Positions 12,787 to 22,843 of a stretch of 64,000 nt of DNA are shown piece by piece. This DNA is from Steromphala cineraria (lineage: Eukaryota; Mollusca; Gastropoda; Trochida; Trochidae). Numbering within the stretch: the stretch's first letter is position 1; each line of letters starts with the position of its first letter. The position numbers and the translations under genes are program-made. The notes below the pieces were generated by a model. That model did not search any database and had not been told where the DNA came from. It saw nothing but the letters and a program-made list of their open reading frames with translations. The stretch covers positions 46,987,227 to 47,051,226 of the forward strand of contig OU744732.1 of the NCBI GenBank assembly GCA_916613615.1, given 5' to 3'.

Positions 12787-13367
12787 GGGTTGATTATTAT
12801 TTTTTTTAGTTCTGATGAACTGCAACAAAGACTATTGTTTCTGTTAGTGTCGTGTTTCACAACGAATTATATCGGCCAATGTCAACACGCATGCTGGTAT
12901 AGACACTACAATCCATTCAGATCCTTGTCCAATGTCTGCTGTTTCCACAATGTCATATTTGTATACGGTCTTAGTTCAGTTACTCTGCATACCTCGTTAG
13001 TTGTATTTGCTGATTGACAATGTTTGTATATCTCATCTATGATTTGAAGCAAGACCGTTTATCATGCTCAGTCAGTCAGTTCCTGAACATGGTTAACCCG
13101 TTTCACTAATTGTCGATCGGCCTCATCGTGGTATAAGTTGATTTTCAATTTATAATGGCCCCACACAGCCTTGAACAAACAGAACATGCCAGCCATAAGT
13201 TAACAGTAATTAAGCGTTCCCTTATTCGTTTCCATCAGTATATATCCATTTATGCATAATATCTATAAAAATATGCGTTTTTGGGAATGTATTCTTGCTC
13301 GCTACAAGAAGGTGAATTCTCGGTGTAGTTTATTGACGTTAATGTACAAGCCAGGCGCTCTACCGCT
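12787..13367. other. Copy-specific segment absent from X1
   Basis: X1 reads CTTGATAGTGTCTGAGTGAT across this point (about 2688). X2 has about 580 extra bases between CTTGATAG and GTGTCTGAATGATG. No inverted ends or clear target duplication were seen, so insertion in X2 and deletion in X1 are both possible. The 82-residue frame at 12769-13017 overlaps it and has no recognisable motif. Confidence 0.6.
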
Positions 13368-14449
13368 GTGTCTGAATGATGCGAATTACTCCCCTTTTGT
13401 CACTCTTCTGAATGAGAAGTAATAAATAGTCTAGCACATGTTTTAGCAGACGCCGACAGTCGGCGACATCACCTTATGGTGAAGAAGACGTTAAACCCCA
13501 AAACAACAACAACAACAACATTTAGCAGACGCCATTTGTTCTGTTATTCTACGAGTTGATCTGCCATGTTAAGAACATAACACTCGGCAACAACTTTTCT
13601 GCAATTTGGGTCAAATTGACTAACGTGCATGTTATTCAGCATAAACTTAAACTAAACTCAGAGTTATTTGTTTTCATCAGCCGTTAAACCACAACGTGGT
13701 GTTAATCTTATGTTATTTTGGTTCAGAAATATGCACACCAAGAGATTTTTTACGCTGGCTTCAAGAATGTATAAATTCTCGATTTAGACCTTTTGAACGA
13801 GTTTGGTCAAAACACCTTTAAGTTACAATTAGCTTGGATGTTTCAGCTTTCAAGAAGCTTTTGACCCAACAGATTTTTAAGGGGCCAAAGTGTCACAAAA
13901 TTTATGTATCATAATCCATATTATCTCAGTAGTCTGTACATACGACCATATCTTAGATTTCTGTTAGGTGACACTTAAATATTTCATATTAGATATACAT
14001 GTATATATGAAGTAGATATAAGGGAGGGATCATTGGAGACCAAAACATATTTTATTTCATTATCCATAACAAAATAAATCACTTGGTCGAGAATCCCTAT
14101 TTAAAACTACTCGTGTATAGGGCGTTGCCAAAAAAAATCTTTTATAAGGGACCACTGATTGAATAAATATATAGTCTATATATATGTCTGTGTATGAATT
14201 TTAAGCTTTTTTTTTACAAAAAGTGGGTCTTGAAAGGTGAATCAAAACGCTTACAGTTGTTATAATATCATAAAAAAATATGGTATTTTAATTATAATGA
14301 TTTAAACAGTCAATAATCACAACTTTCACAAAGAATATTTGAACCATTTTATGTCAAAAGTAAAAAAAACACACCATTTTATTTTGAGCACGAACTTGGA
14401 ATAGAATTAACATAATTATGAAATGAACTGATTGAATGCACTGTATGAG

Positions 14450-14802
14450 CAGTGTTTGAAATAAGCATCCAAAAAATGCTTGTCAATTCGGACCCGCAGA
14501 TAGGAAAAACTGTGGGCCCAACTCCGAAACTGTCGGCATTCATTATCAGTACTGATTTGACTGTAAAATAATAATATTCTTGGTATCATTATGTTATACA
14601 TACACAACACTGTTATCAGTTTAGAGAGATTGTTATGAGGGTTTGGAAGGGAAATATGTCTTACAGCAAGTATTGTTAGAAAGGAACAGTATCATATAAA
14701 AAAGCTGTGAGTCTATAAGGACATGCAGATAATAAAATGGGTGGGCCCATGTGAATAACTGTCGGTGTCGGGCCTTCGGGCCTACGCTTATTTCAAACAC
14801 TG
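14450..14802. mobile_element. hAT-type MITE with 8-bp target-site duplication
   Basis: This 353-bp element has 17-bp inverted ends (CAGTGTTTGAAATAAGC and its reverse complement) and is flanked by direct repeats TGTATGAG at 14442-14449 and 14803-14810. The paralogous site in X1 (about 3761-3772) has a single TGTATGAG and no insert, which proves a transposition after the duplication. An 8-bp duplication is characteristic of the hAT superfamily. The interior encodes no transposase and carries two GGGCCCA-containing subrepeats. Confidence 0.92.
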
Positions 14803-15804
14803 TGTATGAGGGACGTTTCAAAAATAAATTTTTTTAAAAGAAGAATGAAGATAAAAAAACAAATCGATAATGAATAATATCCTTAAGCAAATCACACTGC
14901 TATTGTTTGTATCTAGTAACTGCTGCTGTACTATTCGACAACAAACAAAACAACGGCGACAAAGCCATTTTTATATACTTCTCCTCATGAAAACACCACC
15001 AGTTTTTCCTCGTCAATTGAATATGAAACATTTACTTCGAAATCTTAGTTTGATACAAAAGACGGTGGAATACATAAACTGATTTGATTGATAGCTTTAT
15101 GGACACGACATAACGGGATTTGATGTTGATTCTCTCTAAGTAATATATGTATACATATTCTTAGATATGTTTGTGCTGTTGATTATGCAAAAAATCGGCA
15201 AATAATTTCGAATAATAGTTTGAGGAAAATCAACTTCAAAATCGTTTATACATCAATCTGAACCTATTATACGTTTAGCGAGTTTTCTCTCTTTACGTCT
15301 ACACTCAACGGCATAAAAACGTTGCCACCTACGATGTATGATATTTTAAGTGAGTGAGTTATTGTTTTACTAGGCTTCGGAAATATTACAGCCATTAGAG
15401 GCAGTATGATATAATGTAAGATACCCACGGCATTAAAACAATGGCGGACAATGGGACTGACGATGTGCCTTATTTGACGATACAACCATGCGGGAGATTG
15501 ATGACGTCATTTCAGTAATTATAACGTTACTTATCAAATGACGTCATATTGGTCAAGTCCATTGATCAATCTTGAGGGGGCATCTATTGTCCATCATGGC
15601 TCACTCGGCGTCTGTCGACTCGAAACCAAATCACATGTCATTGAAATTAAGAATAGATATTTTGTGCAAATATTTATTTGTACATGTTCAATAAATAAAA
15701 TGTACATTGATTGTTCATTTTATTTAACGATAGATGCACACCAATTCGTCTTCTATTTTTAATTAATCAACAAGGGATATATGCAGCATAAACATGGTTA
15801 CATA

Positions 15805-15841
15805 ATTGTTCCCCCTGAAAATGTGCTATTGCCACTTTAAA
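15805..15841 (+). mobile_element. Truncated right end of an AGTAGCACG-family MITE
   Basis: Only the terminal piece TTCCCCCTGAAAATGTGCTA plus TTGCCACTTTAA is present. It is absent from the paralogous place in unit B. Confidence 0.5.
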
Positions 15842-16042
15842 TAATGAACTTGGAAACGTTATTTCGTCAATTTTCTAAATACGCTTTTAGAAAATTGGCG
15901 TTTTAGAATCTCAAATAATAGATAAAGAGTAGAAGAATAGCAGCGTAGAAAAAATGCAAAAAAGTCAACAAATTAATGTTCAAGAAGGTCCATAAAGTCG
16001 ACATCATTTACTTCTTGATATTCACATTTTATGTTATATATG

Positions 16043-16387
16043 CAGAAGCACGTTTTGAAGGGGAATATAAGGTTATGTCAGAAACATGAAAATAAATGGT
16101 TCCAGCTGAAAGACAATGTATTTAAACTAAATGAAGCTGTAATAAATCAAGTATTAGTGTAAAGTTCAGTCACGCGATTCCTTTTTCATACAGAAAATGA
16201 AAAAAAGGTGTTCACACAAAAATGGACTTGGTGTGAATCTTTATACTTTGTTCTCTGGCTGGATGATTTGTTTGTGTAATGAGATTTTTCACACTATCAA
16301 AATGATACATTAATCATTAACTTACAATCATCACTGAACAATTTAGAATATATAATTTTTAAAAAGGGTGCTACTGCCCCTTTAAAG
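16043..16387 (-). mobile_element. MITE, AGTAGCACG family, reverse orientation
   Basis: The element runs from GCAGAAGCACGTTTTGAAGG to GGTGCTACTGCCCCTTTAAA and is reversed relative to the copy at 698. Unit B lacks it: there, CTTCTTGATAGTCTG joins within a short distance to CTTAAAGTTTCTGTTGAAGA (24471-24527). Confidence 0.75.
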
Positions 16388-16814
16388 TTTTTATTGAAGA
16401 AACATAATCTTAAAAAAGTGGTTTCTGCACTCCCCGTGTGTTTAAACAGGCATGAAATATTCAATAATAAATATTCTTATGAGTCTCTTGTGTATTTATG
16501 TGTACAAATTAAAATTAAAAAACATGTTTATCCGTCAGCAATATTTTATTTTTGGCTCTTCTGAAATAAGTTCACGTTTGTTTTGTCATTGAGAGAATAC
16601 AGATTCGTGATACCTTAACATGTTTAAAATATTACACAAAAACTTTATTGCCTTAATTCATATTGATTCATATTGAACATATTAATTCACGAATAGTTTC
16701 GGTTGTTCAAAATATTAAATGTTATATTTTATATCAGACAAATATATCTGGACTAGTCGAATACATTTCAATTGGTAACTATTCATGCATCAATGCATTT
16801 ACTGTTATGGATAA

Positions 16815-16820
16815 GGAAGT
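16815..16820 (+). promoter_or_regulatory. Conserved GGAAGT (ETS-like) motif upstream of TLR-A leader exon
   Basis: The context is ATAAGGAAGTTAAA. The same AAGGAAGT occurs at 26427-26434 and 41450-41457, always 190-200 bp before the leader-exon donor. GGAAGT is a core that ETS/PU.1-type factors can bind; that a factor binds here is inference. Confidence 0.4.
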
Positions 16821-16916
16821 TAAACGTGAATGAAACAACAGGCCAAAGTGATAGATAAAAAGTTTTTATTTTTACCTTTGTTGAAAAACATTTCCCTATA
16901 CCAGTACCAAAGGTTG

Positions 16917-17015
16917 TTCAGTATTCATTTTCCCAACTACCAGACACCCGTTTGCAGCTCTCTACCCCGGTGTTGCGTCTTTCAAGATTTCTGGTATCCA
17001 AACTTTACAAACAAG
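16917..17015 (+). other. Predicted 5' non-coding leader exon of TLR-A
   Basis: An exon ending in ACTTTACAAACAAG followed by the donor GTACGT is conserved in all three TLR units. It precedes a 3.2-kb intron whose acceptor (TTGTTTCAG) lies one base before the TLR start codon. The left boundary is taken at TTCAGTATTC, an initiator-like sequence shared with unit B. Short frames crossing the exon are not conserved, so it is called untranslated. The transcription start is an estimate; the donor is the firm part. Confidence 0.6.
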
Positions 17016-17187
17016 GTACGTGTGTTTCTGTAAAGTACTTGATACTCAACATTCAGTCACAATTTGGATGTTTTGCTTTGGCAAATGGACACCATGTTCA
17101 CATGAAATTAACTATTATTAAGAAAACATTGCACTTTGTTTGTTAAGCATTTAAAACAAAAAGCATCTATATAAAATGTAATAGATA

Positions 17188-17310
17188 TACCCACACTTTC
17201 CGAGGCGTGACGCCTGATTAATTCGTGGGACTCTTAGGCATAGGAGAAGCACGATTCAAACAAGAGGTGTATTGAGTGATGCACCGCGGAAAGTGTGGGT
17301 ATATCTGACT
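17188..17310. repeat. Palindromic repeat with GATATACCCACACTTTCCG ends
   Basis: GATATACCCACACTTTCCG at the left is mirrored by CGGAAAGTGTGGGTATATC at the right, enclosing a TCGTGGGA...CACGATTCAAAC inverted core. Related palindromes are at 27427-27553 and 51833-51950, each directly followed by the same tRNA-like repeat. Confidence 0.75.
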
Positions 17311-17312
17311 TT

Positions 17313-17745
17313 TAACCACCTTCGGTCGAGTTTATTTGACAAACAAGAGCTTTTCATCGTTCTATGTATGGATGTCTTAACCTAACTAGATGAATGGAAT
17401 ATTTAAAACACTCTTATACTTGCGGTTTCAAAAGCATACACTAACTTTCATCAAAACTGCACCTATATATAGGCTTCATGGGAAAATAGACTTGTCACAA
17501 CAACAAATACTTTTGCGTGTATTAATCCTCTGCAGATCAGATGAGTCGTCACTTCAAAACATAAAGGTCCCGCGTTCCAATCTCACTTTCATTGGTTATA
17601 AATCTCTAAAAAATAAAATACTTAATTTCCGTTGATTTGCCAAAGTTGAAGATCTGACTAAGTGTAGGATTTGAATAAAAAGTAGGTGTATCGGTCAATA
17701 CGTCTAAAGTTTGAAAAAAGGAAACCATAGCAACGAAACCGGAAG
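17313..17745 (+). repeat. tRNA-like composite repeat, TLR-A intron copy
   Basis: Anchors shared with 51951-52432 are GGTCGAGTTTATTTGACAAA, ACCTATATATAGGC and the terminal ACCGGAAGTGGGGTAT. The B-box region is decayed here (CCCGCGTTCCAATCTCACTT). This copy lies inside the first intron of TLR-A. Confidence 0.6.
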
Positions 17746-20193
17746 TGGGGTATGAGTACTTTTGTTTGATATTAATAGGAAATTGAGTTCCATAGTAAAT
17801 AGTCCTATTTCTGTTTGATACCAAATCTATAGTACTGACATATAAGTGCTATCATAATCTTAAATTTTTATACAAACAAACAATTGCTCTTATCTTGTAA
17901 TGGGTTATAAATGTAAGATTGATGGTAAGTACAAAACCATAGGCCTGAATTAAAGTCAAAACATTGTGCCGTTTTGACAGTGACGATTGACGTACATTAT
18001 TGTAAAAGACATTATACAATTCGTTTAGTGGTGATAGTTGACACTGGAAGTTTTTCTATCTATTGATTAAGTATTGTCCCATTTGTGTTCTATGTGATTC
18101 ATGTCCAGAGAAAATGATAGCCAAGGCAAAAAAAACCCGTCTAGCTAAATTATCGAGTAGGTAGACAATGTAGGCTAATTGAGAAATACCTCAACTGCAA
18201 TTAGGCAAGTGAGCCTCAAAACCTGAATAAACATGTCTGTCTGTCTGTCTGAGGAACACTCTTCGAGGAAGTGAGGAAATTGTTGATCATGCCATTTTCT
18301 TGTTGAATCAGTACGATGATGTCATTCAGGTTTGTTTACATGTTAAACTCACCAATTGAAAAGATGATCACATTAAGGTAAGATGATGACGGACTCATAG
18401 CTATTGTTGTACAAACGGCAAGATGAAGACACATTTGACCTGCCAAAAAATTGCTGCCGGAGCTATGAAAACTTTACTGAGTGTAATACGAAGCATTAAG
18501 ATGATTTGGCGACAGTCCCGGCAACTTTGGGACTGTATCTCGTAGCACACAGCATCGGTTGATTTTGTCAAAGTTGATTTTGAAAAGTTCAGGTGATGTC
18601 CAGGAAGAATTAAACAAACATCAAGATAATAGATTGTCGTAAGGTAGTTTAAGACAATAGAATTGTGCAGCTGACCTCCTTGATGTTTACTGGGATCTGA
18701 TTCAAGGCATCACATATGCATCTTGCTCGTGTTCGACGTTGTGCTGCCAACATATTGTCTATGTGCAGATTTAGTATAGGCTGAGTTTGAAAGCTTTGAA
18801 TCATTTCCAATTGTTAACGATTGTTATCCAGCAAGTCAGCTGAAATATATATCATAGGTCCATGCCTGAATAGGTTCCAAGAGGCCACAGATTTATAGTC
18901 TCGGTGGCACACAACTGATAGTTCAATCACATAACCACCTTTAAAAAAAATAGCCAACAATTCAAATCAATTACGGACCAATCGAACTCGATCTAAGCTA
19001 AATCACCTGAATCCATTTGCATTGAGTTCGTTTTGTGGACATGTGTCATTCTTTCAACATAGGTGTGAAGCCACTTTTACAACAGAATTTGTTTTGTACT
19101 CTTTGGAAAAGTTGGTATCGTTTCCTTTGTTCCTAAATGTACAGCTGTATATGCACCGTAGATCATCGAAAACTGTGTTCCACAGGACATATTGCTTCTG
19201 AAGAATCAAGTTATCCTAGGAGATATCGTTACGACAGTATATTTTGAACAATGTCCTGCAATGGACAATCACATGACAACAAAAACATCTTGAGTGATAA
19301 GGTAGCGAGACCAAAATGGTATGCCATAAACACGATGACGTCACAAGCTGTTACAACACCTTTGTAGGAGGTTAGTGCAGTATTCAGAGATGTAATTTTT
19401 TCATTCAAACGTAATGAATAAATGTTTTATAGAGATTTTAGTGGCGTCGAAAGTTTAATACTATATTTACATGTCATAATTTCATCAACAACAACACTTC
19501 GTAATGAGACGTCCAAAGTAAAGTACCCATCTGCAAAAATGCCATAGCTTTTAATGAACACGATTTTTGTGACATCATCATTATGTGATTAACGACGCAT
19601 CTCAGTTATGGCAATTTCATCCGTTTGGTATCAACTTGAGCGGCAACAAGTACTTGATGCAGAGAAAAAGAAAAGAAAATCTAGTCACACGCAACAAAGA
19701 CGGGCTTTCAAGTGTATGTTTAGAAAAAGTAAGTTGTGAGATGGCCACACCTGGTTCACCTTCATGTCGGACATTTTGGTATACTGTCTCCTATATAATG
19801 AATTTTGGTCCAATTTTCTCTAGGTTGGTCGCAAAAATTCAATATATACAGTACAAAATACTCTTAAAAATATTGAACTTCACTACACTTTGAATATGGG
19901 TCTTTAACAGAAAAATGAGAGCACTCTTTTGTTTCACAATTTGACATATAAACGGATTCTGCAAATTAAGAAACAATGTATAGTCCCAATAATTATATTG
20001 ATTTCTACCCCTAACCCATAGTTTCTCACCGTCCGAGCATAGACACATGAAAGCCATATGCAAGGTAGTTCATACATACTCACGATCAACAAACCAAAAT
20101 ATTGGAACCAGGTCTTTTCGAACCGCATGATTAGATTCTGGTTTCCTAGTGTGAAAATTATTGTTAATAAAAAGGAGCCTAATGTTGTTTCAG
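17746..20193. other. Remainder of the TLR-A intron
   Basis: This non-coding sequence ends in TGTTTCAG. It includes a dispersed repeat at 19655-19905 (anchors TGTGAGATGGCCACACCTGG and AATGAATTTTGGTC) that recurs at 56215-56495. Another block near 19080-19395 is shared with the TLR-B intron at about 28570-28820. The 102-residue frame at 19585-19893 lies in the first repeat. Confidence 0.6.
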
Positions 20194-20194
20194 G

Positions 20195-22843
20195 ATGAAG
20201 ACTGTTGGATCCTTCCTGCTGCTACTCCTACTCCTAGAGAACTCTCTGACTGCGTCTGTCCCTTGTCCTCCCTGTGAGTGCTATCTACGAGCTTGGGAAC
20301 TCTATGCAAGATGTTCCAGGAAAGACTTAACCCACATACCTGACACAATTCCAAGTAGTGTGAAACATATGTTTCTTCACCAAAATCTAATTCATCTGAA
20401 CAACAATACATTCAAAAGATTCAAAGATCTTATTTCTCTAGATTTGTCATCAAATAGAATTTCAATGCTTCCTGTTGATTCATTTGTTAATAACAAAAGG
20501 CTGGAAAAATTAAACCTTAAAAATAATATTTTGAGAAATGCTAGTTTCCCAATGGGTGCGTTTCGTTCACAAAGAACCCTTAAGTCTCTGGACGTTGGAA
20601 AGAACCGGATGTCCGAATACCCTGACTCTGCACTTAGTGACCTCATCTCACTCTCCAGCCTTGTTGTGGATGGACTACCTATCCCTTTGTTTGGAAAAGG
20701 TTTTGGAAACCTGAAACTCAGGAATCTGGATATGTCTGGAAAAAGATCGAGTTGTCAAACTGGACACTTGACAAACAACTCCTTTGTCTATCTGGAACAC
20801 CTTTTCCATCTAGATATGAGTAAATGTGTTATTATTCAGATTGAAGCTGGGGCGTTTATCCCACTTCGCAATATCGACACACTGGATGTGTCCAGTAACA
20901 AATATCTAGGCTATGATGCCTTTGGCCAGTCTTTCTATGGGCTTAGAAACTCTTCCATTCGGTCAGTGAAAGCTAATAGAATAGTGTCTGAGTACTCCAT
21001 AGGGCAGATTCTGAGTGTAAATCATGTCAAATACTTCCTAGATACCAGCATGACTGAACTTAGCTTTGACTTCAACAGACTGGAAATCGTTGAATCAAAA
21101 GTTGCTCACTTTCTCTCTAAACTTGAGACTCTTTCTGTGAAAGGAAACAGATTTGTTTATGGTCCGTATCTTCTAGCAGGCGATGGATTGACCAACCTCA
21201 GGACACTAGAAGCTAGCAGCCAATATGCAAGCACCGCAATTCATTATTTTAGAAAGTCAAGATTTGATATCAATAAGAAAAGAAGTATATTTGCTGATGT
21301 GGAAGACAGAGGATATACTCTAGGTCTTGGAGCAGATGTGAGGGAAACAGAAAGGGCTTCAGAGTCAGGGGATGACAGAGGCGATAAACAAATCAACATT
21401 CAGACAGACAGTGAGTCAGAATATGTGAAGGAGGGCGATAAGTTTGACTGGGAAAATGGATTTAATCAATTTTCTCTCCAACTAACAGTTCGGGTACCTT
21501 TTCCCCAAAAATTAGAAGTTATGAACATTTCCAATTGCAAACTAACAATTACAATCCCCGAACTTATATTTTACAATAACACAATAAAAGTAATTAATGC
21601 TTCAGCCAACTTATTTACTGCATGGTATGGACCAGTGACCAGTATTACAGGACATTTATTGCTGGAGTATGTTGATCTCTCAAACAACTTCTGTGTGACC
21701 ATGAACTCAACTTTCTTTCATTCAGCACCACACCTCCGCTCACTGAATATCAGCAACAATTACCTTTATGGGGATTTATCGAATGACATGGAAGGATTGA
21801 TATTTAGACACTCAAAAGAACTCAGGACATTGAGGATTTCTCACAACATTCTTCAGGACCTCCCACAGACCTTGTTCAGCGAGCTGCGAGAACTGGAATA
21901 CCTCGACCTCAGCTGTAACAGTCTCTCCACCTGGACAGTAGCCATCAGTCACATGATCCATCTGCAGCACCTGGACATCTCCTTCAACAGGTTCCTTGAG
22001 ATACCACAATCTCTGAGAGCTGACATCGACAGCATCATGAAAAACCATCAGTCTCTCCGCATCTCCATCAAAGGAAACTCACTGAGGTGTGATTGTCAGA
22101 CAGTGGACTCTCTTCAGTGGATGCTTGACAGCAAGGTAACGTTTCCAGAACTGAATGTAACAAAATGCATGCAGGAGGACATGTCAATAATTGTTTTGAG
22201 AGACTTGAATGGAATTGTGAGAAAACTACAGCTGAGATGTGGAACCACAGCTTCCCTTGTGGTCGGTCTGTCTTTAGGAGTCTCCGTCTGTCTGTTACTC
22301 TCTGTGGCTGGTGTGTTGTATCGGTACCGGTGGAAGCTGAGGTATCTCTACTACACCACAAGGAGAAAGCACAGAGGGTACCAGAGACTGGACCAAGAGC
22401 AGGACAACTTCACATACGATGCATTCATTTCCTACGCTGATGAAGACAGAGGCTTTGTTATTGATGACATGCGTGTAATCCTTGAGGAGAGATATGGACT
22501 CAAACTCTGCATCCATCATCGAGACTTCATGGTCGGCCAAGCCATAACTGACAACATCATCAATGCCATTCAGACAAGCCGCAGAACAGTAGTTGTTTTG
22601 TCCCCTGACTTTGTGAAGAGCTCCTGGTGTCTGTACGAGGTTCACATGGCTCGCCTGGAGGGTGTGTACACTGGACGGGACGTGATGTGTGTGGTGTGGT
22701 ACAGAGACCCACCCAGCACCCGGGACCTCTCCTCGGACCTGCTGGAGGAGCTGGCTACAGGAACCTACCTCAAGTACAACGAGGAGGAGCAGGAGATGTT
22801 CTGGCAGAGTCTCAGATATGCTTTGGTTGGAACACGAGACTAA
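20195..22843 (+). CDS. Toll-like receptor A (intact, single coding exon)
   Basis: Predicted 882-residue type I membrane receptor of innate immunity. Residues 1-20 form a signal peptide (MKTVGSFLLLLLLLENSLTA). An N-terminal cysteine cap (CPPCECY...C at 40) is followed by about 12 LRRs, a charged non-LRR island at about 345-435, about 8 more LRRs, and one C-terminal cysteine cap (LRCDC...C, ending near 682). A transmembrane helix lies at about 686-710 and a TIR domain at 741-880. TIR box 1 is YDAFISY, box 2 is HHRDFMVGQAI and box 3 is FW. One cysteine cap at each end makes it a single-cysteine-cluster (vertebrate-type) TLR. The start follows TTGTTTCAG directly, so the coding region is one exon joined to the leader exon ending at 17015. 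The BB-loop position that is usually proline in RDFxPG is valine. By family, the TIR should recruit MyD88-type adaptors; the ligand is unknown. Confidence 0.95.
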   Translation: MKTVGSFLLLLLLLENSLTASVPCPPCECYLRAWELYARCSRKDLTHIPDTIPSSVKHMFLHQNLIHLNNNTFKRFKDLISLDLSSNRISMLPVDSFVNNKRLEKLNLKNNILRNASFPMGAFRSQRTLKSLDVGKNRMSEYPDSALSDLISLSSLVVDGLPIPLFGKGFGNLKLRNLDMSGKRSSCQTGHLTNNSFVYLEHLFHLDMSKCVIIQIEAGAFIPLRNIDTLDVSSNKYLGYDAFGQSFYGLRNSSIRSVKANRIVSEYSIGQILSVNHVKYFLDTSMTELSFDFNRLEIVESKVAHFLSKLETLSVKGNRFVYGPYLLAGDGLTNLRTLEASSQYASTAIHYFRKSRFDINKKRSIFADVEDRGYTLGLGADVRETERASESGDDRGDKQINIQTDSESEYVKEGDKFDWENGFNQFSLQLTVRVPFPQKLEVMNISNCKLTITIPELIFYNNTIKVINASANLFTAWYGPVTSITGHLLLEYVDLSNNFCVTMNSTFFHSAPHLRSLNISNNYLYGDLSNDMEGLIFRHSKELRTLRISHNILQDLPQTLFSELRELEYLDLSCNSLSTWTVAISHMIHLQHLDISFNRFLEIPQSLRADIDSIMKNHQSLRISIKGNSLRCDCQTVDSLQWMLDSKVTFPELNVTKCMQEDMSIIVLRDLNGIVRKLQLRCGTTASLVVGLSLGVSVCLLLSVAGVLYRYRWKLRYLYYTTRRKHRGYQRLDQEQDNFTYDAFISYADEDRGFVIDDMRVILEERYGLKLCIHHRDFMVGQAITDNIINAIQTSRRTVVVLSPDFVKSSWCLYEVHMARLEGVYTGRDVMCVVWYRDPPSTRDLSSDLLEELATGTYLKYNEEEQEMFWQSLRYALVGTRD

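Larger units (their letters stand above)
10097..14818 (+). repeat. Segmental duplication X, copy 2
   Basis: Direct copy of 1-3778. It differs by a hAT-type MITE at 14450-14802 and by about 580 extra bases at 12787-13367. Both copies carry the same two older MITEs. No gene is supported inside it. The interval 9735-10096 upstream is the presumed 3' untranslated region of the 77-residue gene. Confidence 0.9.

Noticed and set aside
19585..19893. 102-residue open frame in the TLR-A intron
   Set aside because: It overlaps a dispersed repeat also found at 56215-56495, where the frame is not kept.
21812..22645. Overlapping open frames on the minus strand (21812-22048, 22068-22361, 22295-22645) and alternative plus frames (22165-22440, 22627-22953) within TLR-A
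   Set aside because: They are shadows of the TLR coding exon; equivalents appear at the same places in TLR-B and TLR-C because the DNA is conserved, and none shows an independent motif.
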